NCBI RefSeq assembly: GCF_003970915.1
Contig: NZ_RXOF01000013.1
Coordinates: 124,001-188,000 of the forward strand
Direction of reading: 5' to 3'
Origin: Hymenobacter gummosus
GTDB lineage: Bacteria > Bacteroidota > Bacteroidia > Cytophagales > Hymenobacteraceae
DNA: 64,000 bases
Under the pieces are notes generated by a model. That model was not told where the DNA came from, ran no database searches, and saw nothing but the letters and a program-made list of their open reading frames with translations. Positions within the stretch are counted from its first letter, which is position 1; every line of letters starts with the position of its first letter. Positions 17,290 to 25,454 of this stretch are shown here, piece after piece. A program made the position numbers and the translations under genes.

Positions 17290-17335
17290 AGCTCGAAGGT
17301 ATGCATAGACAATGTCCATTTGCTATACAAACACG

Positions 17336-17357
17336 CCGCCGGAACTGCTTCCGGCGG
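17336..17357 (-). terminator. ettA terminator hairpin
   Basis: Arms CCGCCGGA (17336-17343) and TCCGGCGG (17350-17357) form a perfect 8-base stem 27 bases after the ettA stop. A decayed copy accompanies the ettA fragment at about 15860-15885. Confidence 0.65.
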
Positions 17358-17384
17358 TGCGTTTCAGTTAGGCGTGGAGCAACC

Positions 17385-19052
17385 TTAATTCAAGCTCCGG
17401 TAGCGCACCCGCTTGGGCTCCACGTCGCCGAGGCGCTTCTTCTTGGCCTCCTCATAATCCGAGAAGTTGCCCTCGAACCAGACCACTTCCGAGTTGCCCT
17501 CGAAGGCCAGGATGTGGGTGGCCAGGCGGTCGAGGAACCACCGGTCATGGCTGATGATGACGGCGCAGCCGGCGAAGTTTTCCAGCGCGTCTTCCAGGGC
17601 GCGGATGGCGTTAACGTCGAGGTCGTTGGTCGGTTCGTCGAGCAGCAGCAGGTTGGCGCCCTGCTTGAGGGTGGTAGCCAGGTGCACCCGGTTCCGCTCC
17701 CCGCCCGAGAGCGAGCCGACTTTCTTTTCCTGGTCGCCGCCGCGGAAGTTGAAGTTGCTCACGTAGGCGCGCGAGTTCACCTGCCGGCCGGCCAGCAGCA
17801 TAGTTTCGGTGCCGCCCGAAATCGTCTCGAACACCGACTTGTTGGGCTCCAGCGTGTCGTGCTGCTGGTCCACGTAGGCTGTCTTCACCGTGGGGCCTAC
17901 CTCGAAGGTACCCGCGTCGGGCTGCAGCTGCTCGGTGATGAGGCGGAACAGGGTGGTTTTGCCGGCGCCGTTCGGGCCGATGATGCCCACGATGCCGCCC
18001 TGGGGCAGGGCAAACGAGAGGTTCTCGAACAGCAGCTTGTCGCCGAAGGCCTTGCTGATGTTGTGGGCCTCGATAACCTGGGCGCCCAAGCGCGGGCCGT
18101 CGGGGATAAACAGCTCCAGCTTCTGCTCCTTCTCGCGGGCGTCCTCCGAGGCCATCTTGTCGTAGCTGGCGAGACGGGCCTTGCTCTTGGCCTGCCGGGC
18201 TTTGGGGGCCATGCGTACCCATTCCAGCTCGCGCTGCAGGGTTTTCTGGCGCTTGCTCTCGGTTTTCTCCTCCTGGGCCAGGCGGGTCGACTTCTGCTCC
18301 AGCCACGAGGAGTAGTTGCCCTTCCACGGAATGCCCTCGCCGCGGTCCAGCTCCAAAATCCAGCCGGCCACGTTGTCGAGGAAGTACCGGTCGTGGGTTA
18401 CGGCAATGACGGTGCCCTTGTACTGCTGCAGGTGCTGCTCCAGCCACAGCACCGATTCGGCGTCGAGGTGGTTGGTTGGTTCGTCGAGCAGCAGCACGTC
18501 GGGTTCCTGCAGCAGCAGGCGGCACAGGGCCACCCGGCGCTTCTCCCCACCCGAGAGGTTGCCGATGATGGCGTCTTCGGGCGGGGTGCGCAGCGCGTCC
18601 ATGGCGCGTTCGAGCTTGTTGTCGAGGTTCCAGGCGTCGAGCTGGTCGAGGCGCTCCTGCACGGTGCCCTGGCGCTCCAGCAGCTTGTCGAAGTCGGCGT
18701 CCTCGGCCCCGAAGGCCTCGTTGATTTCCTCGAACTCCTTGAGCAGGGCCACCGTCTCGGCCACGCCTTCTTCAATGACCTCGCGCACCGTCTTGGTCGG
18801 GTCGAGCTGGGGCTCCTGCTCCAGGTAGCCCACCGAGTAGCCCGGCGACCAGACGACCTCGCCCTGGAACTGCTTGTCCTGGCCAGCAATAATCTTCAGC
18901 AGCGACGACTTACCCGAGCCGTTGAGGCCGAGCACGCCGATTTTGGCGCCGTAGAAGAAGGAGAGGTAGATGTTTTTGAGAACCTGTTTCTGGGGCGGGT
19001 AAACCTTGCTTACCCCCGCCATGGAGAAAATAATGGTGGGCTGGTCGCTCAT
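17385..19052 (-). CDS. ettA: Energy-dependent translational throttle protein EttA (ABC-F)
   Basis: The protein is 555 residues, the usual EttA length, with two ABC domains and no membrane segments. Each domain has Walker A (GLNGSGKSS; GPNGAGKTT), the signature (LSGGEKRR; LSGGERNR) and Walker B (LLDEPTNHLD; LLDEPTNDLD), with the charged interdomain linker that reaches the ribosomal P/E site between them. EttA binds the E site and couples the first elongation steps to the ATP/ADP ratio. The ATG at 19052 gives the expected MSDQPTIIFSM start; upstream frame extension runs into an inverted repeat. Its 3' end is duplicated at 15907-16110. Confidence 0.93.
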   Translation of the reverse strand: MSDQPTIIFSMAGVSKVYPPQKQVLKNIYLSFFYGAKIGVLGLNGSGKSSLLKIIAGQDKQFQGEVVWSPGYSVGYLEQEPQLDPTKTVREVIEEGVAETVALLKEFEEINEAFGAEDADFDKLLERQGTVQERLDQLDAWNLDNKLERAMDALRTPPEDAIIGNLSGGEKRRVALCRLLLQEPDVLLLDEPTNHLDAESVLWLEQHLQQYKGTVIAVTHDRYFLDNVAGWILELDRGEGIPWKGNYSSWLEQKSTRLAQEEKTESKRQKTLQRELEWVRMAPKARQAKSKARLASYDKMASEDAREKEQKLELFIPDGPRLGAQVIEAHNISKAFGDKLLFENLSFALPQGGIVGIIGPNGAGKTTLFRLITEQLQPDAGTFEVGPTVKTAYVDQQHDTLEPNKSVFETISGGTETMLLAGRQVNSRAYVSNFNFRGGDQEKKVGSLSGGERNRVHLATTLKQGANLLLLDEPTNDLDVNAIRALEDALENFAGCAVIISHDRWFLDRLATHILAFEGNSEVVWFEGNFSDYEEAKKKRLGDVEPKRVRYRSLN

Positions 19053-19084
19053 GCAGAGAAGCTGGTGAATGAAGTCGAAGGCAT

Positions 19085-19309
19085 CCAGAACGTCATGCCG
19101 AGCGCAGCGCAGCATCTCGCCTGCTGATGGCCGATGGTATCGTCATGCTAAACTCCGCGAACCACAGGCGAAGCCAAGCAGCTCCACCGCTTCTGCGGAT
19201 TTGTCCAACGAAGCCGTAAAAGTGCTTCGCAGGCCCAGCATGGTGTTCGTCGGCGCTTGATTCAACGAAGCACGCGAGATGCTGCGCTGCGCTCGGCATG
19301 ACGTTCTGG
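19085..19309. repeat. 36-bp inverted repeat flanking a 153-bp mosaic
   Basis: Perfectly complementary arms at 19085-19120 and 19274-19309 enclose a spacer that itself contains diverged pieces of the same family (CGTCATGCT near 19141, CCAACGAAGCC near 19207, TTCAACGAAGCA near 19262). It lies between ettA and the DUF349 gene and looks like nested insertion of palindromic repeat units. Confidence 0.85.
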
Positions 19310-19397
19310 CGAACCGGGCGGCTTGGTTCTACTTCCTCCCCGCCCGTTCTTACAAAGCTACATTCGCCGCGCCACACCACCCAGCCGCAAAGTTTAC

Positions 19398-19424
19398 TTG
19401 CATCATATCTAATATATGATGCAA
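19398..19424. promoter_or_regulatory. 11-bp perfect dyad in an AT-rich patch
   Basis: The arms TTGCATCATAT (19398-19408) and its complement (19414-19424) are separated by 5 bases in an otherwise GC-rich region, about 175 bases before the DUF349 gene. The size and symmetry fit a repressor operator; no regulator is identified. Confidence 0.35.
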
Positions 19425-19598
19425 CTTCCGGCTACGTATGTCGTCTCGGCTAAGCTGGACGCGGCCCGTTCTCATCTTTCGCTCAAACCAACCGCAGGTC
19501 CTTGCGTACCGTCAAGTCATTACGAAACCCGTAAACTTGTACGTTTTTCGTTTTCCGCCACCCACCACCCCGCACCTATTCAGGAGGTTAGTATCCGT

Positions 19599-20903
19599 AT
19601 GGAACAGCAAACCCAGCTGCTCACGCAGGCCCGCCAGTTCGGCTATATCGAAGGCGGCCAGGTCTGGCTCCGGCCCTTCATGACGTTTCCGGCCCGCCAG
19701 GTCGGCCAGGTAAAAGACACCGAGGACGCCGCCCTCATCTACTTCGCTCAGCGCTTCGAGAGCTTCCGCACCAAAGTGGAAGACCTGCTCACGCGCATCA
19801 CCGAATCCGAAAACAAGGGCTCCTTCCTGATGAAAGCCCTGCACCTGAAGGAGCAAATCGGGGCCTACGACGGCCTGGGCGACTTCACCGCCCTGCACGA
19901 GCGCCTCACCGAGGCCGAGGAGCAGATTCGCACCCTGGTTTCGCGCAACCGCGAGAAAAACCTCGCCACCAAGGCCAAAATCATCGAGGAGGCCGAGGCC
20001 CTGCGCACCAGCATGGACTGGCAGGCCGGCGCCGAAACCCTCAAGGACCTGCGCCAGGCCTGGATCAAGACCGGCCCCGTCGCCAAGGAGTTGACCGACG
20101 AGATGGAAACCCGCTTCCAGGCCGCCGTCGAAGACTTCTACACCCGCAAGAAAGCGTTCCAGGCCGATAAAAAGGCCATGACCAACCGGGCGTTCGAGAA
20201 GTACAAGTCGCTCATCCACAAATCCGAAGCCCTGCAGAACTCCGACGACTGGGAAGGCGTCACGGCCCAGCTCAAGGACCTGCAGCAGCAGTGGAAGGAA
20301 GTAGGTGGCTCCTTGCCGCGCAAAACCGCCAACGACCTGTGGACGCGCTTCCGCGCCGCCCACAACCGCTTCTTCGACCGCCTCAAGGAGCACATCAGCA
20401 GCAAGCGCGTGGAGGCCAAGGACCACTACATGGACGACAACCTCACCCGCAAGCGCGACTTGGTGGCGGAGGCCGAAGCCCTGGTGGAAAAGCCCATGCA
20501 CGAGGCCGTCACGCGCGCCAAAGAGCTACAGGCCGCCTGGAAGAAAGTGGGCCCCGTGCGCGGCCCCGAGTCGGACCGCGTGTGGGAAGCCTTCCTCTCC
20601 GCCTGCGACCGGGTGTTTGAACTTAGCTCGCTGGAACACTATATTCGGAAGCGGCAGCCCCAGGAAGGCCCCAAGCCGCCGGCGGCCGAGCAGTACAGCC
20701 AGCGCGTGGCCGCGCTCAAGGACTTCATCAAGTACGACCGGCAGGAGCAGGCCGTGCTGGAGGAGAACCTGGGCAAGCTCACCGACACGCCCGGCAACGA
20801 AGCTTTCCGCAGCATGCTGCAAAGCAAAATCCGGGCGTTTGAGCGGAAAATCCGCACGAAAAACGACCTGATCGAATTCCTGCGCCAACGCTACCAGCAA
20901 TAA
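19599..20903 (+). CDS. DUF349 domain-containing protein
   Basis: A 434-residue, highly charged helical protein made of several DUF349 repeats, recognisable by the recurring pattern of a Trp-Lys-x-x-Gly (LQQQWKEVGG, LQAAWKKVGPVRG, LRQAWIKTGPV) followed by a long helix. DUF349 proteins are bacterial coiled-coil proteins of uncertain role, sometimes linked to stress or DNA-related functions. I chose the ATG at 19599 because a good Shine-Dalgarno (AGGAGG at 19582-19587) precedes it; the frame is open upstream to 19416 but without protein-like content. Confidence 0.85.
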   Translation: MEQQTQLLTQARQFGYIEGGQVWLRPFMTFPARQVGQVKDTEDAALIYFAQRFESFRTKVEDLLTRITESENKGSFLMKALHLKEQIGAYDGLGDFTALHERLTEAEEQIRTLVSRNREKNLATKAKIIEEAEALRTSMDWQAGAETLKDLRQAWIKTGPVAKELTDEMETRFQAAVEDFYTRKKAFQADKKAMTNRAFEKYKSLIHKSEALQNSDDWEGVTAQLKDLQQQWKEVGGSLPRKTANDLWTRFRAAHNRFFDRLKEHISSKRVEAKDHYMDDNLTRKRDLVAEAEALVEKPMHEAVTRAKELQAAWKKVGPVRGPESDRVWEAFLSACDRVFELSSLEHYIRKRQPQEGPKPPAAEQYSQRVAALKDFIKYDRQEQAVLEENLGKLTDTPGNEAFRSMLQSKIRAFERKIRTKNDLIEFLRQRYQQ

Positions 20904-21047
20904 GCCAACATTTCGGCCGCGTTTGCGTTGTCCCCGAAAATCCCGGCCTGACGCATTGTCGCACGTCGTGTCCCCGGCCGGGTTTTTGATGGCGGCGCAA
21001 TCCGCTTCTTCTTACTCAACTTCCCCCCTTTTACACACCCCCTGACT

Positions 21048-21269
21048 ATGTACTGGACTCTGGAACTTGCCTCGTACCTGGAAGATGCTCCCTGGCCCGC
21101 CACCAAAGACGAGCTCATCGACTACTCGATCCGCTCGGGCGCCCCGATGGAGGTAGTAGAGAACCTGCAGGCCCTCGAAGACGACGGGCAACCCTACGAG
21201 AGCATCGAGGAAGTATGGCCGGACTACCCGACCAAGGAGGACTTCATGTTCAACGAGGACGAGTATTAG
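21048..21269 (+). CDS. DUF2795 domain-containing protein
   Basis: A 73-residue acidic protein (WTLELASYLEDAPWPATKDE at the start) of the DUF2795 type, which is a short helical family conserved across Bacteroidota, usually next to housekeeping genes. It has no signal peptide. The pattern YSIRSGAPMEVVENLQALED is the conserved second half. It follows the DUF349 gene in the same direction, with 144 bases between them. The molecular role is unknown. Confidence 0.85.
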   Translation: MYWTLELASYLEDAPWPATKDELIDYSIRSGAPMEVVENLQALEDDGQPYESIEEVWPDYPTKEDFMFNEDEY

Positions 21270-21270
21270 G

Positions 21271-21396
21271 ATTAGTGCTTAGTTGGTAGTGCTTGGTGCT
21301 TAGGCTCTGGCGGGCAGCGGGCCTCCGTTAGCCGCGCCAACTGGCCCACGCCATGACTCAAATACCAAGCACCAAGCACCAAGCACTAAGCACCAA
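21271..21396. repeat. Inverted tandem-word repeat (AGTGCTTGGTGCTT / CCAAGCACCAAGCA)
   Basis: The left part (about 21271-21303) consists of tandem words such as AGTGCTTAGTTGGT, and the right part (about 21360-21396) of their complement, including three copies of ACCAAGC. The right arm runs across the first codons of the ABC ATPase gene, so those residues are repeat-derived. Confidence 0.75.
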
Positions 21397-22108
21397 TAAT
21401 CTGGTTGCGGGGTACGAACGACGCGTTCTGCTCCGCAACCTTTTTTTGTCCGTACCCCATGGCGCTTTCGTGGCCATCGTGGGGCACAACGGGGCGGGCA
21501 AAACCACCCTGTTTCGGGTGCTGACGGGCCAGCTGCCCTACCAGGGCACGGTGGTAGTGGCGGGCCGGGAGCTGCGCACGGTGCGCCGCCCGGCCGTGGA
21601 AGGCCTGCTGGCCCACCTGCCCCAGCGCAACGTGGTGGCCTTTCCCATCGAGGTGCGCGAGCTGGTGGTAATGGGCCGCTTCCGCCAGCACCGCAGCCTG
21701 CTGGCCGGCTACACCGCCGCCGACTACCAGCTGGCCGACCAGGCCCTGCACGAAGTCGGCGCCGCCCACCTGGCCCGGCGCGACTTCACCCAGCTCTCGG
21801 GCGGCGAGCAGCAGCTGGTGTGGCTGGCCCAGCTGCGCCTGCAGGACGCTGCCCTCTGGCTGCTCGACGAGCCCACCCAGCAGCTCGACATCTATTACCG
21901 CCGCCGCGTGTTCGGCCTGCTGCGCCGCTGGGGCCAGGAGCTACACCGCACCATCCTCTGCATCACCCACGACCTGGAGCAGCTGCCCGAGCTACCCGGC
22001 TACCTCCTGAACCTCTCGGCGCCGGAGCCGGCGCTGCAGCCGCTCAGCCGCGAAACCGTGGACGCGGCCCGCGCCTGGCTGGAGGACGAGGCGAGCTTGC
22101 ATAACTAA
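21353..22108 (+). CDS. ABC transporter ATP-binding protein, FecE/BtuD-like
   Basis: The 251-residue ATPase has Walker A GHNGAGKTT (near residues 44-52), the Q loop, the signature LSGGEQQ and Walker B WLLDEPTQQLD, in the order of iron-siderophore/B12 importers. It should power an inner-membrane importer, but no permease or binding protein is nearby, so its partner must be elsewhere. Residues 3-14 (QIPSTKHQALST) come from an intergenic repeat and are unlikely to matter; the conserved part begins at NNLVAGYE. No other good start was seen. Confidence 0.85.
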   Translation: MTQIPSTKHQALSTNNLVAGYERRVLLRNLFLSVPHGAFVAIVGHNGAGKTTLFRVLTGQLPYQGTVVVAGRELRTVRRPAVEGLLAHLPQRNVVAFPIEVRELVVMGRFRQHRSLLAGYTAADYQLADQALHEVGAAHLARRDFTQLSGGEQQLVWLAQLRLQDAALWLLDEPTQQLDIYYRRRVFGLLRRWGQELHRTILCITHDLEQLPELPGYLLNLSAPEPALQPLSRETVDAARAWLEDEASLHN

Positions 22109-22119
22109 CAGGTGAGCGG

Positions 22120-22191
22120 GATGAGCAGATAACTAGCACGCCTTCCTGCGGTTCGCTCTGCTCAGGATGACGTGCTAGTTATCCGCTCATC
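22120..22191. repeat. 21-bp inverted repeat around a TCAGGATGA piece
   Basis: Arms 22120-22140 and 22171-22191 are complementary with one mismatch; the 30-base loop contains GCTCTGCTCAGGATGA, a piece of the dispersed TCATCCTGAGC repeat family. It sits between the convergent ABC ATPase and lycopene cyclase genes and ends on the cyclase stop codon, so it may act as terminator for both. Confidence 0.7.
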
Positions 22192-23366
22192 TATCCAGCT
22201 TTTCTCCTCCCCGGCCGGCCGCTCAGCACCTGCCCGATGGAGCGCAGGAAGGGCCAGGGCGTGACCGAGTTCATCACCTGCAGATTCTCGACCCAGCTGG
22301 TTTTCTCGTCCAGGAAATCCAGGATGCGCTCCGTGGGGTTGCGGCGAAACAAGTCGGCGAAAATGTCGCGGGTCATTTCGCCCTGGCGCTGCATGATATC
22401 GAGCAGCAGCGCGTCGAAGAAGCGGAACTGCCACCGGTCGCCGGTGAGGTCGGGGGGCAGGGTGCCGGTGGTGGCCAGGGCGGCGGCGAGGCGGGCGGCC
22501 TGCTGCTGCATGCGCAGGAAAGCGTAGCCGGTGCTAGCCTTCACGCGCCCGCCGCGGGTGCCCAGATTCACGATACCGGCCCCGTCGTGCGCGGCAAACG
22601 GGTGGTCGGTCATGGGAATGGCGCCGCTTTCCGTCTCCACCACGCGGTAGGGCTGGCCGCTGAGCAGCTCGTGCAGGTACTCGCGCAGGGCCACTTCGTA
22701 TTGCTCCGGTGCCAGCAGCGTGCCCGAAAACAAGGTGTACTCCACTAGCGCCCGGCGCGGCCCGAACGGCAGCACGTACACAAAGCGGCACTCCTGCTGC
22801 TGCGGCACCCGGAAGTCCATAAACACCGGCGTCCGGGCATCGAAAGCGTCGAAATCCGTTTCCACCTCCCAGCCCACAAAGTGCTGCCAGAGGTAGCGCT
22901 TATCGGGCCGGCGCTCCACCTGTGGCGGGCGGCTGTCGAAGGCGTAGCGGGCCGAGAACGTGCCGGCGTCGGTGCGGGCTACCACGCCCTGCGGGGTATT
23001 TTCGAGGGCCTCGACCCGGGCCGTAACCCGCGTAAACTGCGCCGGCCGCGCGGCCAGTGCCTGCTGCACGAAGCGGTAAAAATCCAGGCCGCGCAGGGTG
23101 CAGTAGCGGTGCCGGCGCAGCGGCAGCACGGCCTCAAACCGCGGACTGCGAAACGCCAGCTGCCGCCACTCGGCCGCCAGCACCGCGTCGTAGGGCGTGG
23201 GCTGGTCGGTCCAGAACGACCAGGTTCGGTCGTTCTTGTCCTTGGTTTCGGGTTCCAGCAGCAGCACGCGCTTGCCTTGCAGGCGCGGCTCCTGACTAAG
23301 GTGGTAGGCCAGGCTCAGGCCGGCCGCGCCGCCGCCGGCCAGCAGGTAGTCGTAGTCGGGGTTCAC
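22191..23366 (-). CDS. crtY: Lycopene beta-cyclase (CrtY family)
   Basis: About 391 residues. The N terminus has the dinucleotide-binding motif (YDYLLAGGGAAGLSLAYHL), followed by the cyclase signature region (DRTWSFW) and the conserved IPMTDHPF and GTRGGRVKASTGYAF segments. The enzyme closes the beta-ionone rings of lycopene in carotenoid synthesis and explains the pigmentation of such bacteria. I chose the GTG at 23366, which gives MNPDYDYLLAGGG; the ATG at 23417 is in frame but lies inside the terminator of the upstream gene, and GTG 23372 is an alternative. No other carotenoid genes are in the window. Confidence 0.85.
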   Translation of the reverse strand: MNPDYDYLLAGGGAAGLSLAYHLSQEPRLQGKRVLLLEPETKDKNDRTWSFWTDQPTPYDAVLAAEWRQLAFRSPRFEAVLPLRRHRYCTLRGLDFYRFVQQALAARPAQFTRVTARVEALENTPQGVVARTDAGTFSARYAFDSRPPQVERRPDKRYLWQHFVGWEVETDFDAFDARTPVFMDFRVPQQQECRFVYVLPFGPRRALVEYTLFSGTLLAPEQYEVALREYLHELLSGQPYRVVETESGAIPMTDHPFAAHDGAGIVNLGTRGGRVKASTGYAFLRMQQQAARLAAALATTGTLPPDLTGDRWQFRFFDALLLDIMQRQGEMTRDIFADLFRRNPTERILDFLDEKTSWVENLQVMNSVTPWPFLRSIGQVLSGRPGRRKAG

Positions 23367-23380
23367 GGGCACAAAGAACG

Positions 23381-23410
23381 CCGGCCGCCCGAATAGGTTC
23401 GGGCGGCCGG
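23381..23410 (-). terminator. Terminator hairpin after the RBBP9-like hydrolase gene
   Basis: A perfect 13-base stem (23381-23393 with 23398-23410) and 4-base loop lies 32 bases after the stop of the upstream minus-strand gene and just before crtY. Confidence 0.7.
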
Positions 23411-23441
23411 AGCGCAACGGTGGTAGAAAAAGGGTAGGTGG

Positions 23442-24080
23442 CTATTGGTGCGCCAGGTTGCTGGGGGCGTGGTCGAAGGCGCCGGCCAGGTCGCGCACGG
23501 CGTCGCGCACGTCCAGGTCCAGCTCGGCGCTGAAGTGCTGGCGGCCGTGCACAATGCTCACGCGGGCGTGCAGGCGCTCCAGCCACAGCTTTTCGTTTTG
23601 CTGGTAGGCCGAGGTGTAGGGGTCGTCGTCGGAGAGCAGCACCATGAGCTTGTTTTCGGGAATGGCGTGGCGGGCCCGCTCGTAGTCGATGGGCGCGTTC
23701 ATCCAGTGCAGGATGTCCTGCCAGGGGCTGTCGACCATAAACCAGCCAGCTACGCACAGCACCCCGCGCACCTGGGCCACGGCCTGCTCCCGGTTGATTT
23801 CGGCCAGGTAGTGCAGAATGGCCAGGCAGCCCACGCTGTGACCCACAAGGTAGACTTCCTGGTTTTGCAGGCGTTCGGGGGGTAGCACCTGGCGCAGGTG
23901 CGCCACGGCCTGGCTGATAACGGGTACTTCCCAGGAGGGCATGTCGAGCGGGTGCACTTCGTAGCGGAAGCCGTCTTCCGGGGCCGTTTGCTCCAGCTGC
24001 TGCTTCAGCCAGGGGTACCAGTCGCTGGTGCCGTTGCCGCCCCAGCGGGGCACCACGTACACGTGTTTGGTGGGGGTCAT
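23442..24080 (-). CDS. RBBP9/YdeN family alpha/beta hydrolase
   Basis: A 212-residue alpha/beta hydrolase with the nucleophile elbow GHSVG (S82) and the family start VYVVPRWGGNGTSDWYPWL. An acidic candidate follows in LLSDDDPYTS and the catalytic His in GRQHFSAE near residue 183. RBBP9/YdeN proteins are small serine hydrolases of mostly unknown substrate; the bacterial members are often monocistronic, as here. It is cytoplasmic. The upstream region is AT-rich (about 24130-24205). Confidence 0.85.
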   Translation of the reverse strand: MTPTKHVYVVPRWGGNGTSDWYPWLKQQLEQTAPEDGFRYEVHPLDMPSWEVPVISQAVAHLRQVLPPERLQNQEVYLVGHSVGCLAILHYLAEINREQAVAQVRGVLCVAGWFMVDSPWQDILHWMNAPIDYERARHAIPENKLMVLLSDDDPYTSAYQQNEKLWLERLHARVSIVHGRQHFSAELDLDVRDAVRDLAGAFDHAPSNLAHQ

Positions 24081-24208
24081 AGAGGGGAAGGATGGTGGTA
24101 GTAAGCGGGTCGTAATGCCACGCGGGAAGCACGACAGTTACCTAAGTTCATATAACCAAAAGAATGGCACATAAACAAATCAATACTCAACCATTGAAAA
24201 ACAAAAAA

Positions 24209-24230
24209 GCCTCCGGACAACTCCGGAGGC
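24209..24230 (-). terminator. Intrinsic terminator of the LOG-family gene
   Basis: A perfect 9-base stem (GCCTCCGGA at 24209-24217 with 24222-24230) followed on the minus strand by a run of six T. It is 24 bases past the stop codon. Confidence 0.85.
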
Positions 24231-24254
24231 TTCGCTGCCAGGGTAACAAGCGGC

Positions 24255-25118
<864 letters not shown>

Positions 25119-25336
25119 GGCCACGCTGAGGTAATGAGCCGATTCGCCTTTTTCGGGCTGATGCAACCGCACGGGTTCAGGGCGCGGCGAACCGGGAAGT
25201 GGAAAAATGGGAATGAATTGGGGAGCAAAAGAAAGGCCGTTCGCGCCCGGAAGGCGGAACGACCAAAAGTATGGGCGGCCAAGTTAACAATTCGTTAACA
25301 TTCCGCCATAGGCTATGACGAAATTGTTACTCTGGG

Positions 25337-25454
25337 TGGATGGCTAAAGGGTCAAATGACTAAATGGCTGGATGGTTAAATGGCTGGTCGTTCAGGCGCT
25401 TCGTTGAACAACCAACCATTTAACCATCCAGCCATTTGACCATTTAACCATTTA
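25337..25454. repeat. Tandem-word hairpin (GGATGGTTAAATGGCTGG family)
   Basis: The left arm (25337-25393) is built of words like AAATGGCTGGATGGTT; the right arm (about 25406-25454) is their complement. It lies between the LOG gene and the ABC permease gene and reaches the permease stop codon. Similar elements are at 26720-26804 and 30813-30999. Confidence 0.75.

Noticed and set aside
17182-17319. N-terminal extension of the second Fic protein
   Set aside because: It is encoded by perfect palindromes and is not protein-like; the ATG at 17181 gives the normal Fic N terminus.
17301-19127. 608-codon plus-strand frame opposite ettA
   Set aside because: It is the antisense shadow of a well conserved ABC-F gene; its composition (Val/Leu/Gly/His-rich) is typical of reading GC-rich codons backwards.
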